Source of the DNA: Streptomyces sp. TRM70350
Lineage (GTDB): Bacteria; Actinomycetota; Actinomycetes; Streptomycetales; Streptomycetaceae
Assembly (NCBI RefSeq): GCF_019219825.1
Contig: NZ_JAHUXH010000007.1
Span: forward strand, 1 to 64,000
Length of the DNA: 64,000 nucleotides
Direction: 5' to 3'
Shown here: positions 17,313 through 24,999 of the stretch, piece by piece
How the letters are laid out: every line of letters begins with the position of its first letter
Numbering within the stretch: the stretch's first letter is position 1
Position numbers and translations under genes: made by a program
The notes under the pieces: model-generated
Told to the model about the DNA's origin: nothing
The model's database searches: none
Seen by the model: only the letters and a program-made list of their open reading frames with translations

Positions 17313-18191
17313 TCAGTGCCGCGCGCAGAACCGCTGGAGCGCGTCCCGCCAGTGCGGCAGCGACAGCCCCAGGCCCGCCAGCCGCTCGGTGCACAGCGAG
17401 GAGTCGCGCGGCCTGCCGCCGACGAAGCCGCACTCCGCCATGGCGAGCGGCTTCGGCTCGGGCACGTCGGGGCGCAGCTCGTGCAGGGCCAGTCCGACGT
17501 CGTACCAACTGGCCGTGCCGGCGTTGGCGACGTGGAGGGTGCCGCTGACCGGCTCGGGGCGGGTCAGCAGGAACACCAGCGCCCGGGCCAGGTCGGCGGT
17601 GTACGTCGGCAGGCTGTACTGGTCCGCGACCAGGGCGGCCGGGCGCCCCTCGGCGGCCTGCCGCAGCGCCGCCAGCACCACGTCCACCCGTTCGTCCGCC
17701 CCGCCGAAGAGCCAGGACGTGCGCACGGACAGCGCCCGCTCGCCCAGTACGGCGCAGATACGCTCACCGGCCAGCTTGGTCGCCCCGTACACGCTCAGCG
17801 GACTGGGCAGGTCGGTCTCCCGGTAGCCGCCCTCCGGAGGCGCCGTCCCGTCGAAGACGTAGTCGCTGGAGAGGTACACCAGCCGGCTGCCGGTGCGGCG
17901 GCACGCCTCGGCCACGTTGCGCACGCCCGCGACATTGACGCGCAGCGCCCGCGCGGGGTCGCGTTCGCAGTCGTCGACGACGGCGTGTGCGGCGGTGTGG
18001 ACCACGACGTCGGGGCGGAAGGACTCGATGGACCGGGTGACCGCCCCGGCGTCCGCGATGTCGAAGTCGGCGCGCGAGACGCCGTGCGTCCGCCAGGTGC
18101 CGGTCACCGGGTCGGCGGCCAGGGCGGCGGTGAGGGCGGTGCCCAGCATGCCGTCCGCACCGGTCAGGTACAGCCGGGTGGCGGCGCCCAT
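17313..18191 (-). CDS. RmlD-like NAD(P)-dependent sugar reductase
   Basis: 292 residues of the extended SDR family resembling dTDP-4-dehydrorhamnose reductase: LTGADGMLGTAL (nucleotide loop), DVVVHTAA, LVYLSSDYVFDG and catalytic YGATKLAGE. No other deoxysugar genes (RmlA/B/C type) occur nearby, so a dTDP-rhamnose role is unlikely and the substrate is probably pathway-specific. Its start overlaps the stop of the RraA-like gene (TGATG). Confidence 0.85.
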   Translation of the reverse strand: MGAATRLYLTGADGMLGTALTAALAADPVTGTWRTHGVSRADFDIADAGAVTRSIESFRPDVVVHTAAHAVVDDCERDPARALRVNVAGVRNVAEACRRTGSRLVYLSSDYVFDGTAPPEGGYRETDLPSPLSVYGATKLAGERICAVLGERALSVRTSWLFGGADERVDVVLAALRQAAEGRPAALVADQYSLPTYTADLARALVFLLTRPEPVSGTLHVANAGTASWYDVGLALHELRPDVPEPKPLAMAECGFVGGRPRDSSLCTERLAGLGLSLPHWRDALQRFCARH

Positions 18192-18865
18192 CACAGGTGC
18201 CCGAACTCTTCGAGCAGTTCCAGCACGGTCGCCCCCGAGGAGATCTTCTCCCGGATGGTGCGCTCCTTGCCGATGTTGAGGCGGGTGCCCTCCAGCACGT
18301 CCTCGGCGAGCGCGGGCGGAACCACGGCGATGCCGTTCTCGTCGGCGACAAGGATGTCCCCGGGGTTGATCACCTGACCGCCCACCACGACGGGCACGTT
18401 GACCTGGACCGGCTCGGTGCGGTCGTGCACGGCGGTGGGTGAGGGCCGCGGAACGGTGGACCGGTACCACAGCGGGAAGTCGAGGTCGCGGATCTCGTCG
18501 ACGTCGCGCACCGCGCCGTCGACGATGCCCGCGCCGATCCCGGCCTTGAGGGACAGCGTGGACATCAGCCCGCCCCACATGGCGGTGAGCGGGGTTCCGT
18601 GGCAGGCGACGACAATGATGTCGCCGGGCTGGGCCCGGGCCAGTACCGGCATGCAGTCGACGAGGTCGTCGATGGACAGGTTGACGGTGAGCGCCGGGCC
18701 GACGACCTTGTGCTCCGGCTTCACGGTGAGGAAGCCGCCGATCGCTCCGACCCGTCGGCGCGCGTCCGTCACCAGGCAGCTGGGGCTGTACTCGTTCAGG
18801 ACCTCGCGAAAGGCGTCCACCAGCTGCTGCGGGGGCCGTACGAGATCGTTGTAGACCGTTTCCAT
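18191..18865 (-). CDS. RraA-family aldolase-like protein
   Basis: 224 residues. The signature GGLMSTLSLKAGIGAGIVDG with RDVDEI (about residues 100-130) matches the RraA / 4-hydroxy-4-methyl-2-oxoglutarate aldolase family, metal-dependent enzymes that cleave hydroxy-keto acids to pyruvate or act as lyases. Next to a NeuB-like synthase it could make or break a C-C bond in a keto-acid intermediate. The RNase-regulator branch of the family is shorter and less likely here. It lies 24 nt after the transketolase stop. Confidence 0.85.
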   Translation of the reverse strand: METVYNDLVRPPQQLVDAFREVLNEYSPSCLVTDARRRVGAIGGFLTVKPEHKVVGPALTVNLSIDDLVDCMPVLARAQPGDIIVVACHGTPLTAMWGGLMSTLSLKAGIGAGIVDGAVRDVDEIRDLDFPLWYRSTVPRPSPTAVHDRTEPVQVNVPVVVGGQVINPGDILVADENGIAVVPPALAEDVLEGTRLNIGKERTIREKISSGATVLELLEEFGHL

Positions 18866-18889
18866 CGGTGGGTTCTCCTGTTCGGGATG

Positions 18890-20869
18890 TCAGTGGGGTG
18901 CGGCGGCGGTGCGGAGTGCCTCGGCCAGTGCGGGGGCGTCCAGGCCGTGTGCCGCGAGCGCCTCCGCCTCGGTGCCGCAGCGCGGCACCTCGGTGAGGCC
19001 GATGCCGCGGAAGCGGGGAGCCGCGTCGAGTCCCAGCTCCACCAGGGCACGGGCGAGGGTGTCGGCCTGCCCGCCCTGCGTGTAGTGGTTCTCGACCACC
19101 GTCAGCGTCTCGGCCCCGGCCGCGAGGTCCGCGAGCCATTCGGGATCGACGCGGTTGAGCCAGGGCAACTCGACGACGGTCACCTCGATGCCGTCGGCCG
19201 CCAGCAGGTCCGCCGCCCGCAGCAGTCCCGCGAGGACGACGGGGCCGGATCCCACGGCTACCGTGGGGCCGCCCGCCCGCACCACACGGCCGCGGCCGAC
19301 CCGGAGCCGTGCCGCCGGGAGTGCGTCCACCTCGCTGGGTACGGGCGCGCTGACGAGCCGCAGGTAGACGCTCTCCTCGGCGGTGGCGCAGAACTCCACG
19401 GCGGCGCGCACCCCGGACGCGTTGGCCGGTTCCAGCACCAGCAGGCCCGGTACGGCGCCGAGCGCGCTGACGTCGCGTACCGCCTGGTGGGAGTGGCCCG
19501 GTGCGGCCGGGAGCAGGCCGGCGAGGGAGCCGGTGTAGATCGCCCTGCGTCCCTCGGTGGCGTTGTTGTAGATCTGCTCGTTGGGCCGGGAGTGCAGGAA
19601 GCAGGAGAAGGAGTGGACGAACGGCAGCCGCCCGCCGGCGGCGAGGCCGCCCGCCGCGGACACCATGTCCTGTTCCGCGATGCCGCATTCGAAGAACCGG
19701 TCGGGGAACTCCTCGGAGAACGGGATGAGTCCGGTGTCGAGCACCAGGTCCGCGTCGAGTGCCACGATCCGCTCGTCCCGGCGGGCCAGTTCCACCAGCG
19801 CGTGGCCGTACACCTGAGGCAGACGCTCGGCGGCCACGGCGGCGGCCGGGACCGGGTCGGGCACCGCCTGCGCCACCCGCAGCGGCTCCAGACCGTGCCG
19901 GGACAGTATCTCCGCGGCGGTGGCGGCGAGTTCGGCGTACGCCGAGCGGTAGTCGTCCGCGGACGGGGCACCGCTGTGGTAGCGGTACATCCACTCGCCG
20001 TCCCGCAGGGAGGTGGTGGCCGCGAACGTGTCGCAGCCGGCGCCCTTGACCGTGTCGGCGATGATGACGGCCGGCTGGTCGGGGAAGCTCTCGGCGCGCT
20101 TGCGGAAGGCGGCCTCCAGCTCCAGGGGGTCGTGGCCGTCGCAGCGCAGCGCACCCCAGCCGAAGGCGCGGAACTTCGCCTCCAGGTCGCCGAGGTCGCT
20201 GACATCGGCCACCCAGGTGTCGGACTGGATCTTGTTGTGGTCCACGACGACGGTCAGTTCCCGCATCCGGTGCCGGACCGCCCCCGCGAGCGCCTCCCAG
20301 TTCTGGCCCTCCTGGAGTTCGCCGTCACCGGTCATGACGTAGACGCGGCGCGCCCGCCCGGCCAGCCGGTCGGCGAGGACGAGTCCCTTGGCCTTGGAGA
20401 TGCCCATGCCCAGCGAGCCGGTGTTGAACGGCATGTGCGGGGTGTGCACATCGGGGTGTCCGGGCAGCCCGTCGATGCGGCGCAGCCCGTGCAGGAGGTC
20501 CTCGGGCAGCGCTCCGAGACCGATCAGCGCCGCGTACAGGCCCGGAGCGTCATGGCCCTTGGAGGAGAAGTAGACGTCGCCGTCGGTCTCGAAGGGCCGC
20601 CGCATCTCGTGCAGGTACAGATGGGTGACGATGTCCGCGGCGCTGAAGCTGGAGCCCAGGTGTCCCGATCCGGCTCGCTTGATCATGTAGAGGGTGTTGA
20701 CGCGGCTGAGGGTGCTCACGGCCCGTGAGCGGTCGTACGGATCGGGGATCTGCTCCCGTACGCGGGCGAACTCGGCCGCCGGCACCCAGTGCAGGGTGGT
20801 GGTCATGGTTGACTCCGTGGTCGTGGTTGACTCCGTGGTCGTGGTTGACTCCGTGGTCGTGGTGGTCAC
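18890..20869 (-). CDS. Transketolase-like thiamine-diphosphate enzyme with a repeat-coded N-terminus
   Basis: About 659 residues if it starts at the GTG at 20869, or 638 from the ATG at 20806. The thiamine-diphosphate domain has SGHLGSSFS and the GDGELQEGQNWEA motif. The pyrimidine domain has catalytic Glu in FECGIAEQDMVSAAGG and the C-terminal domain is present, so both halves often split in secondary metabolism are fused here. The GTG overlaps the SDR stop (GTGA), like most junctions of this operon, and adds a TTTTES-repeat leader. The ATG has the better Shine-Dalgarno (GGAG, 6 nt). It would transfer a two-carbon ketol unit. Confidence 0.85.
   Translation of the reverse strand: MTTTTTESTTTTESTTTTESTMTTTLHWVPAAEFARVREQIPDPYDRSRAVSTLSRVNTLYMIKRAGSGHLGSSFSAADIVTHLYLHEMRRPFETDGDVYFSSKGHDAPGLYAALIGLGALPEDLLHGLRRIDGLPGHPDVHTPHMPFNTGSLGMGISKAKGLVLADRLAGRARRVYVMTGDGELQEGQNWEALAGAVRHRMRELTVVVDHNKIQSDTWVADVSDLGDLEAKFRAFGWGALRCDGHDPLELEAAFRKRAESFPDQPAVIIADTVKGAGCDTFAATTSLRDGEWMYRYHSGAPSADDYRSAYAELAATAAEILSRHGLEPLRVAQAVPDPVPAAAVAAERLPQVYGHALVELARRDERIVALDADLVLDTGLIPFSEEFPDRFFECGIAEQDMVSAAGGLAAGGRLPFVHSFSCFLHSRPNEQIYNNATEGRRAIYTGSLAGLLPAAPGHSHQAVRDVSALGAVPGLLVLEPANASGVRAAVEFCATAEESVYLRLVSAPVPSEVDALPAARLRVGRGRVVRAGGPTVAVGSGPVVLAGLLRAADLLAADGIEVTVVELPWLNRVDPEWLADLAAGAETLTVVENHYTQGGQADTLARALVELGLDAAPRFRGIGLTEVPRCGTEAEALAAHGLDAPALAEALRTAAAPH
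20807..20862 (-). repeat. Three 18-bp tandem repeats at the transketolase start
   Basis: Three nearly identical 18-bp units (plus strand GGTTGACTCCGTGGTCGT) lie between the SDR stop and the transketolase ATG. On the coding strand each unit carries GGAG followed six bases later by ACG; in the last unit this becomes ATG. Read in frame with the transketolase they encode TTTTES repeats, so they are either a repeated leader or a low-complexity N-terminal tail. Confidence 0.85.
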
Positions 20870-21675
20870 CAGCACACGAATCCGCCGTCGACGAGGAGTT
20901 CGGTCCCCGTGACGTACCGGCTCATGTCGGACGCGAGGAACAGCAGCGGCCCGACGAGGTCGTCCTCGGTGGCCATGCGCCCCAGCGGGACCCGGGCGAC
21001 GAACTTCTCCCGGAACCGCGGGTCCTGGCCGCCCAGCACACCCCCGGGCGAGAGCGTGTTCACCCGGACCCCGGACGGCCCCCAGAAGGCGGCCAGATAC
21101 CGGGTCAGGGCGGCGACCCCCGCCTTCGACATGCCGTAGGCGGGCGGTTTGAGAAAGGGCGGGTCCAGCTCGATGTGGTCGTAGAAGCGGGGGTCCGGCG
21201 CCACGGTGCCGTACAGGGATCCGATGTTGATCACGGATCCGCTGCCCCGCCGGGCCATCTCGGTGCCGAACACCTGGCAGGTCCGCAGCACCCCCACCGC
21301 GTTGACGTCGAGGACGGTGCACGAGAGTTCCTCGGGGATGTCCTCGAAGAGCCAGCTGCCCGCGTCGGCGGACGGCGGCTGGTCGATGCCCGCGTTGTTG
21401 ACGAGGACGCCGGGCGGGCCCAGGCGGTCCAGGCAGGCGCCCAGCGCGTCCTGGAGGCTGGGCCGGTCGGTCACGTCCCCGTAGTGGAAGACGAACCGAC
21501 CGGCCGCGCCCTGCGTGCACTCGCCGAACTCCGCGAGCGCGACGTCGTCGGGTTTGACCCTGTCCAGCCCGAAGACGTCCGCGCCCGCGCGCAGGAGCGC
21601 CCTGGTCCACACCCTGCCGAGCCGGCCGCCGACACCGGTGACCACAGCGGTGCTGCCGGTCAGGCCGGACAGCAC
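20866..21675 (-). CDS. SDR-family oxidoreductase
   Basis: A 269-residue classical short-chain dehydrogenase: cofactor loop TGVGGRLGRV, LVNNAGID, catalytic Ser in NIGSLYG, YGMSKAG and the C-terminal ASDMSRYVTGTELLVDGG. The GTG start is 3 nt after the NeuB-like stop. The NeuB-SDR order recalls surface-sugar loci, but the neighbouring transketolase, aldolase and ligases point to a small-molecule pathway. Probably reduces or oxidises the NeuB product. Confidence 0.9.
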   Translation of the reverse strand: MLSGLTGSTAVVTGVGGRLGRVWTRALLRAGADVFGLDRVKPDDVALAEFGECTQGAAGRFVFHYGDVTDRPSLQDALGACLDRLGPPGVLVNNAGIDQPPSADAGSWLFEDIPEELSCTVLDVNAVGVLRTCQVFGTEMARRGSGSVINIGSLYGTVAPDPRFYDHIELDPPFLKPPAYGMSKAGVAALTRYLAAFWGPSGVRVNTLSPGGVLGGQDPRFREKFVARVPLGRMATEDDLVGPLLFLASDMSRYVTGTELLVDGGFVCW

Positions 21676-21678
21676 GGG

Positions 21679-22761
21679 TCAGCCCGCCTGTCGGGTGCCG
21701 ACGCCCGTGGCGGCCCTGGCCAGCAGCTCCGGCGCGAAGGCGCCGTCCGCCGGCAGGGGCTCGCGCAGGGTCGCGCCCAGCACCTCGTCGAGCCGGTACG
21801 GCTTCATGCCGTCGCCGGGCGACTTGGCGATGACGTCCTCTGCCGTGACCGTGTGACCGGCCGGCAGGTCCCGCACCGCCACGAGCTTCTTGCCCATCTT
21901 GCGCACGGCCGCCGCCTCGCGCTCGCCGCACACCTTCTCCGGTGAGCCCAGCGTCCGGCGGGTGCGGGCCAGGGACGCGGTGAGGTCGGCCAGCAGCGGC
22001 GGGTCCAGGGAGAAGTGGTGGTCGCTGCCGGGACGGGACTGGTCGAGGGTGAAGTGCTTCTCGATCACGCGTGCGCCCACCGTGTACGCCAGGCAGCTGG
22101 CCTCGTTGCCCAGGTCGTGGCCGGAGAAGCCGATGACCACGTCCGGGAACTCCCGCCGGTACGTCTCGATCACCGACAGGTTGAGGTCCTCGGGGCCGGC
22201 CGGATAGACCGCGGTGCACTGGAGCAGCGCCAGCCGGTCGTTGACCGGCAGGATCGTGTCGACCGCCCGCCGCACCTCGTCCATCGTGGCTCCGCCGGTG
22301 CTGACGACGAGGGCCTTGCCGGTCTTGGCGGCATAGCCGAGGAGCGGGGTGTTGGTCACGTCCGCGGAGGCGATTTTGATCGCCGGGACATCGATCTCCA
22401 TCAGGAAGTCCACCGACGGCATGTCGAAAGCCGTGGAGAAGAAGTCGATGCCGAGTTCCCGGGCCAGCTTCGCCAGGTGGACATACTCGTCACGGCCGAA
22501 CTCCAGGAACTCCCGGTGTTCGCCGTAGGTGGCACCGAAGCTGTTCCGGCCCACATACGGCTGGTGGTACATCTCCCGGGTGAACAGGACCTTGTTGTCC
22601 CGCTTCTGCAGCTTCGCGGCCGACGCACCGGCCGCCGCGGCCTGCCGGAAAAGCTCCTCCGCTTTTTCCAGGCTGCCTTCGTGATTGTGGCCGATCTCAG
22701 CGATGACATACGCCTCGGTATCGTCGGCGATACGTCGGTTCGATATTTCGAGTTCGCGCAT
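21679..22761 (-). CDS. NeuB/SpsE-like PEP-condensing synthase
   Basis: 360 residues. The barrel has AEIGHNHEGSLEKAE near the N-terminus, AIKIASADVTN and IGFSGHD; a C-terminal SAF antifreeze-like domain (AVRDLPAGHTVTAEDVIAKSPG, about residues 285-310) completes the sialic acid synthase layout. These enzymes condense phosphoenolpyruvate with an aldose to a 2-keto-3-deoxy acid. No CMP-sialate synthetase, epimerase or glycosyltransferase is nearby, so the product is probably not a surface nonulosonate. It is the first gene of the operon and the likely entry step. Confidence 0.9.
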   Translation of the reverse strand: MRELEISNRRIADDTEAYVIAEIGHNHEGSLEKAEELFRQAAAAGASAAKLQKRDNKVLFTREMYHQPYVGRNSFGATYGEHREFLEFGRDEYVHLAKLARELGIDFFSTAFDMPSVDFLMEIDVPAIKIASADVTNTPLLGYAAKTGKALVVSTGGATMDEVRRAVDTILPVNDRLALLQCTAVYPAGPEDLNLSVIETYRREFPDVVIGFSGHDLGNEASCLAYTVGARVIEKHFTLDQSRPGSDHHFSLDPPLLADLTASLARTRRTLGSPEKVCGEREAAAVRKMGKKLVAVRDLPAGHTVTAEDVIAKSPGDGMKPYRLDEVLGATLREPLPADGAFAPELLARAATGVGTRQAG

Positions 22762-22887
22762 ACCTGTGCCGTCTTCCTTCCAGTTCCGGATTACTCGACG
22801 ACATTTCCCGGGCCCAAGGCAATCCTGCCATCGGTGAGACGCTTTCAGAAGGAATATCGGGCGTCATAGCGCTGTCCTAAGATGGCC

Positions 22888-22903
22888 AGTCCACAAGTGG
22901 ACT
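22888..22903 (+). promoter_or_regulatory. Dyad upstream of the LuxR-type gene
   Basis: AGTCCAC-AA-GTGGACT, perfect 7-bp arms, about 17 nt before the regulator ATG and in the divergent promoter region it shares with the NeuB operon. It could be the binding site of the regulator itself or of another factor controlling both directions. Confidence 0.4.
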
Positions 22904-22919
22904 TGGACGGAACAGGAGC

Positions 22920-23963
22920 ATGACGACACCAAACCCACCAAAACCGGCAGAATTGGATGACGCCTGCAGATCCGCGTACACCCACGCGGTGCGCCAGGGC
23001 GTCTTCGTCGAAGGCGACATCGCCGAGCGGCTCTCCTGCGGCACCGACGAGGTGGCACGCATCAGGGACGTGCTGCAGCAACTTCGTCTCCTGGCCCCCT
23101 GTCAGGAGGGGCCGCCCGTCCCCGTCAGCCCGGACCTGGCCGAGGCCGAGCTCTCCGCCCTGCTGGAGAGCGGCATCCTGGAGCGCCGGCAGCAGCTGGC
23201 CCGCATACACCGTCAGATGCGGTCCCTCGCACCGCTCTACCGCGAGCACCAGCAACCGATCCCGACCTCCCGGGCCGTGCGGCTGATCGAGAACCCGGCC
23301 GAGGTGCGGCGCGAACTCGCCGCGGCCGCCCGCAACTGCTCCCGCGAGGCGTTCACCGTGCAACCGGGCGGCGGCCGCAACGCCCGCACCCTCAACGAGG
23401 CGGTGGTACGCGACACCGCCATGCTGGAGCGGGGGGTGAAGATGCGGATCCTCTATCAGCACACCGCGCGAGCCAACCTGGCCACCCGCACCTATGTCCG
23501 CAAGGTCTCCGCGCTGGGGGCCGAGGTGCGCACGGCCGAGGAGGTCTACGAGCGGCTCATCATCTTCGACCGCTCGGTCGCCTTCGTGCCGCAGGAGCGG
23601 CAGGGCAGCCAGCCCCCGGGAGCCGCGATCGTCACGGACGAGACCACCGTCGGCTACCTGTGGCGCATCCACGACAAGATGTGGGACTCCGCTCGGCCGT
23701 ACGACGCCTCCGACGTCGAGTACGCCAGCACCTCGGAGGAGATCAAGTCCTCCATCCTGCGGCTGATGGCCACCGGTCTGAAGGACGACGTCATCGCCCG
23801 CAAACTCGGCATGGCGACCCGGACCTGCCGTCGCTACATGGCGGGCATCATGGACGAACTGGGCGCGACCAGCCGCTTCCAGGCGGGTGCGCTCGCCGCG
23901 GCCCAGGGCCTGGTCACACCGGACCCCCAGGATTCGACGGGGGGCGCGCAATCCTCCGACTGA
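22920..23963 (+). CDS. LuxR-type HTH regulator (TrmB-like architecture)
   Basis: 347 residues. An N-terminal winged-helix-like segment (GDIAERLSCGTDEVARIRDVL) precedes a central domain with a phospholipase-D-like or TrmB-like flavour (ARNCSREAFTVQPGG, MLERGVKMRILYQHTARAN). A C-terminal LuxR HTH (ILRLMATGLKDDVIARKLGMATRTCRRYMAGIMDELGA, about 285-320) binds DNA. This layout is frequent in actinobacterial biosynthetic clusters as a pathway-specific regulator. It is divergent from the NeuB operon and convergent with the glutamate mutase operon, so it probably controls one or both. AGGAG precedes the ATG. Confidence 0.85.
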   Translation: MTTPNPPKPAELDDACRSAYTHAVRQGVFVEGDIAERLSCGTDEVARIRDVLQQLRLLAPCQEGPPVPVSPDLAEAELSALLESGILERRQQLARIHRQMRSLAPLYREHQQPIPTSRAVRLIENPAEVRRELAAAARNCSREAFTVQPGGGRNARTLNEAVVRDTAMLERGVKMRILYQHTARANLATRTYVRKVSALGAEVRTAEEVYERLIIFDRSVAFVPQERQGSQPPGAAIVTDETTVGYLWRIHDKMWDSARPYDASDVEYASTSEEIKSSILRLMATGLKDDVIARKLGMATRTCRRYMAGIMDELGATSRFQAGALAAAQGLVTPDPQDSTGGAQSSD

Positions 23964-23973
23964 CACCATGGGC

Positions 23974-24025
23974 CAGGACATGCGTGTGGCCGCCGGCTGT
24001 TGCCGGCGGCCACACGCATGTCCTG
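23974..24025. terminator. Perfect 24-bp hairpin between convergent genes
   Basis: Two perfectly complementary 24-base arms (starting CAGGACATGCGTG) flank a 4-base loop TGTT, 10 nt after the regulator stop and 12 nt past the stop of the opposite gene. No T-run follows on either strand. By position it is a bidirectional terminator, though the length and perfection are unusual. Confidence 0.75.
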
Positions 24026-24036
24026 CACACCCGCGC

Positions 24037-24999
24037 TCAGGGAATCAGCAGCAGTTTCCCGGTGGTCGAGCGGTCCTCCAGCATCCGGTGCGCCCGCGCC
24101 GCTTCGTCGAGCGGCAGCTCCTGGGAGACCAGCGGCCGCATCGCGCCGGCCGCGAGCAGGGCGAACACCTCGGCCGCCCGCGCCCGCAGCGCCTCGCTGT
24201 CCGGCACATGGTCGCCGAGGGTCGGCCGGGTCACGTACAGCGATCCCCCCGTGCGCAGCAGCCCGGTGTCGAGCGCGGGTACCGGCCCGCTGGACGCCCC
24301 GCACATCACCAGGACGCCGCGTCGCCCGAGAGCACGCAGACTGTCCCGCCAGGTGTCGGCGCCCACGGAGTCGTACACGGCCTGCGCACCGGCTCCCTCG
24401 GTCAGTTCGCGGACACGGTCGCCGAATCCCGCGTAGCGCAGGACGTGCCGGGCGCCCGCCTCCAGGGCGACCTTCTCCTTCTCCGCGCTGGACACCACGG
24501 CGATCACCGTCGCCCCGCGGTGTGCGGCCAGTTGCACCAGGAGCCGGCCGAGGCCGCCCGCCGCGGCCAGGACGACGACCGTCTCGCCCGCACCGACCGG
24601 GTGGGTGTCGTGGGTCAGGTAGTGCGCGGCGAGGCCCTGGAGCAGCACGGCGGCCGCGTCGCGGGCCGTCACCCCGCCGGGCACCGGGACCAGCTTGCCC
24701 GCGGGCACTGCCACGGTCGGGGCGTAGGCACCCCGGTGCGACGCGTAGGCCACCGTGTCACCGACGGCGAAGTCGGTCACGCCCTCCCCGGTCGCGACCA
24801 CCGTGCCGGCCGCCTCCTGGCCCGGCACGAACGGCAGGTCGCCGGGGAGGCTGCCGTCCCTGTAGTACACGTCGATGTAGTTGACCCCCACGGCCTCGTT
24901 GCGCACCAGGACCTGTCCGGGCTCAGGCGCGGGCGTCTCCACCTCCTCGACCAGCAGCTGATCGGGGCCTCCGGTCCGGTGTACGCGGACGGCTTTCAC
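24037..24999 (-). CDS. Quinone oxidoreductase-like MDR enzyme (second copy)
   Basis: 320 residues, paralogous to 13294-14304: EAVGVNYIDVYYRDGSLPG, NADPH loop (VVLAAAGGLGRLLVQL), and the same end (EDRSTTGKLLLIP). The GTG start at 24999 has GGGAGG upstream and lies inside the end of the mutase E gene (77 nt overlap), so translation is probably coupled. Its presence with the glutamate mutase genes suggests an enone reduction in the same pathway. Confidence 0.88.
   Translation of the reverse strand: MKAVRVHRTGGPDQLLVEEVETPAPEPGQVLVRNEAVGVNYIDVYYRDGSLPGDLPFVPGQEAAGTVVATGEGVTDFAVGDTVAYASHRGAYAPTVAVPAGKLVPVPGGVTARDAAAVLLQGLAAHYLTHDTHPVGAGETVVVLAAAGGLGRLLVQLAAHRGATVIAVVSSAEKEKVALEAGARHVLRYAGFGDRVRELTEGAGAQAVYDSVGADTWRDSLRALGRRGVLVMCGASSGPVPALDTGLLRTGGSLYVTRPTLGDHVPDSEALRARAAEVFALLAAGAMRPLVSQELPLDEAARAHRMLEDRSTTGKLLLIP

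Noticed and set aside
17313-18191. dTDP-rhamnose biosynthesis
   Set aside because: Only an RmlD-like reductase is present; RmlA, B and C are absent from the operon.
18890-22219. A single 1109-codon frame spanning the transketolase, SDR and part of NeuB
   Set aside because: Only the part from about 20869 downward is transketolase. The upstream portion is out-of-frame translation of the SDR and NeuB genes, which have their own intact frames.
21679-22761. Surface sialic acid or legionaminic acid locus
   Set aside because: There is no CMP-sugar synthetase, UDP-GlcNAc epimerase, polymerase or glycosyltransferase. The neighbours are ligases, oxidases and an aminotransferase.
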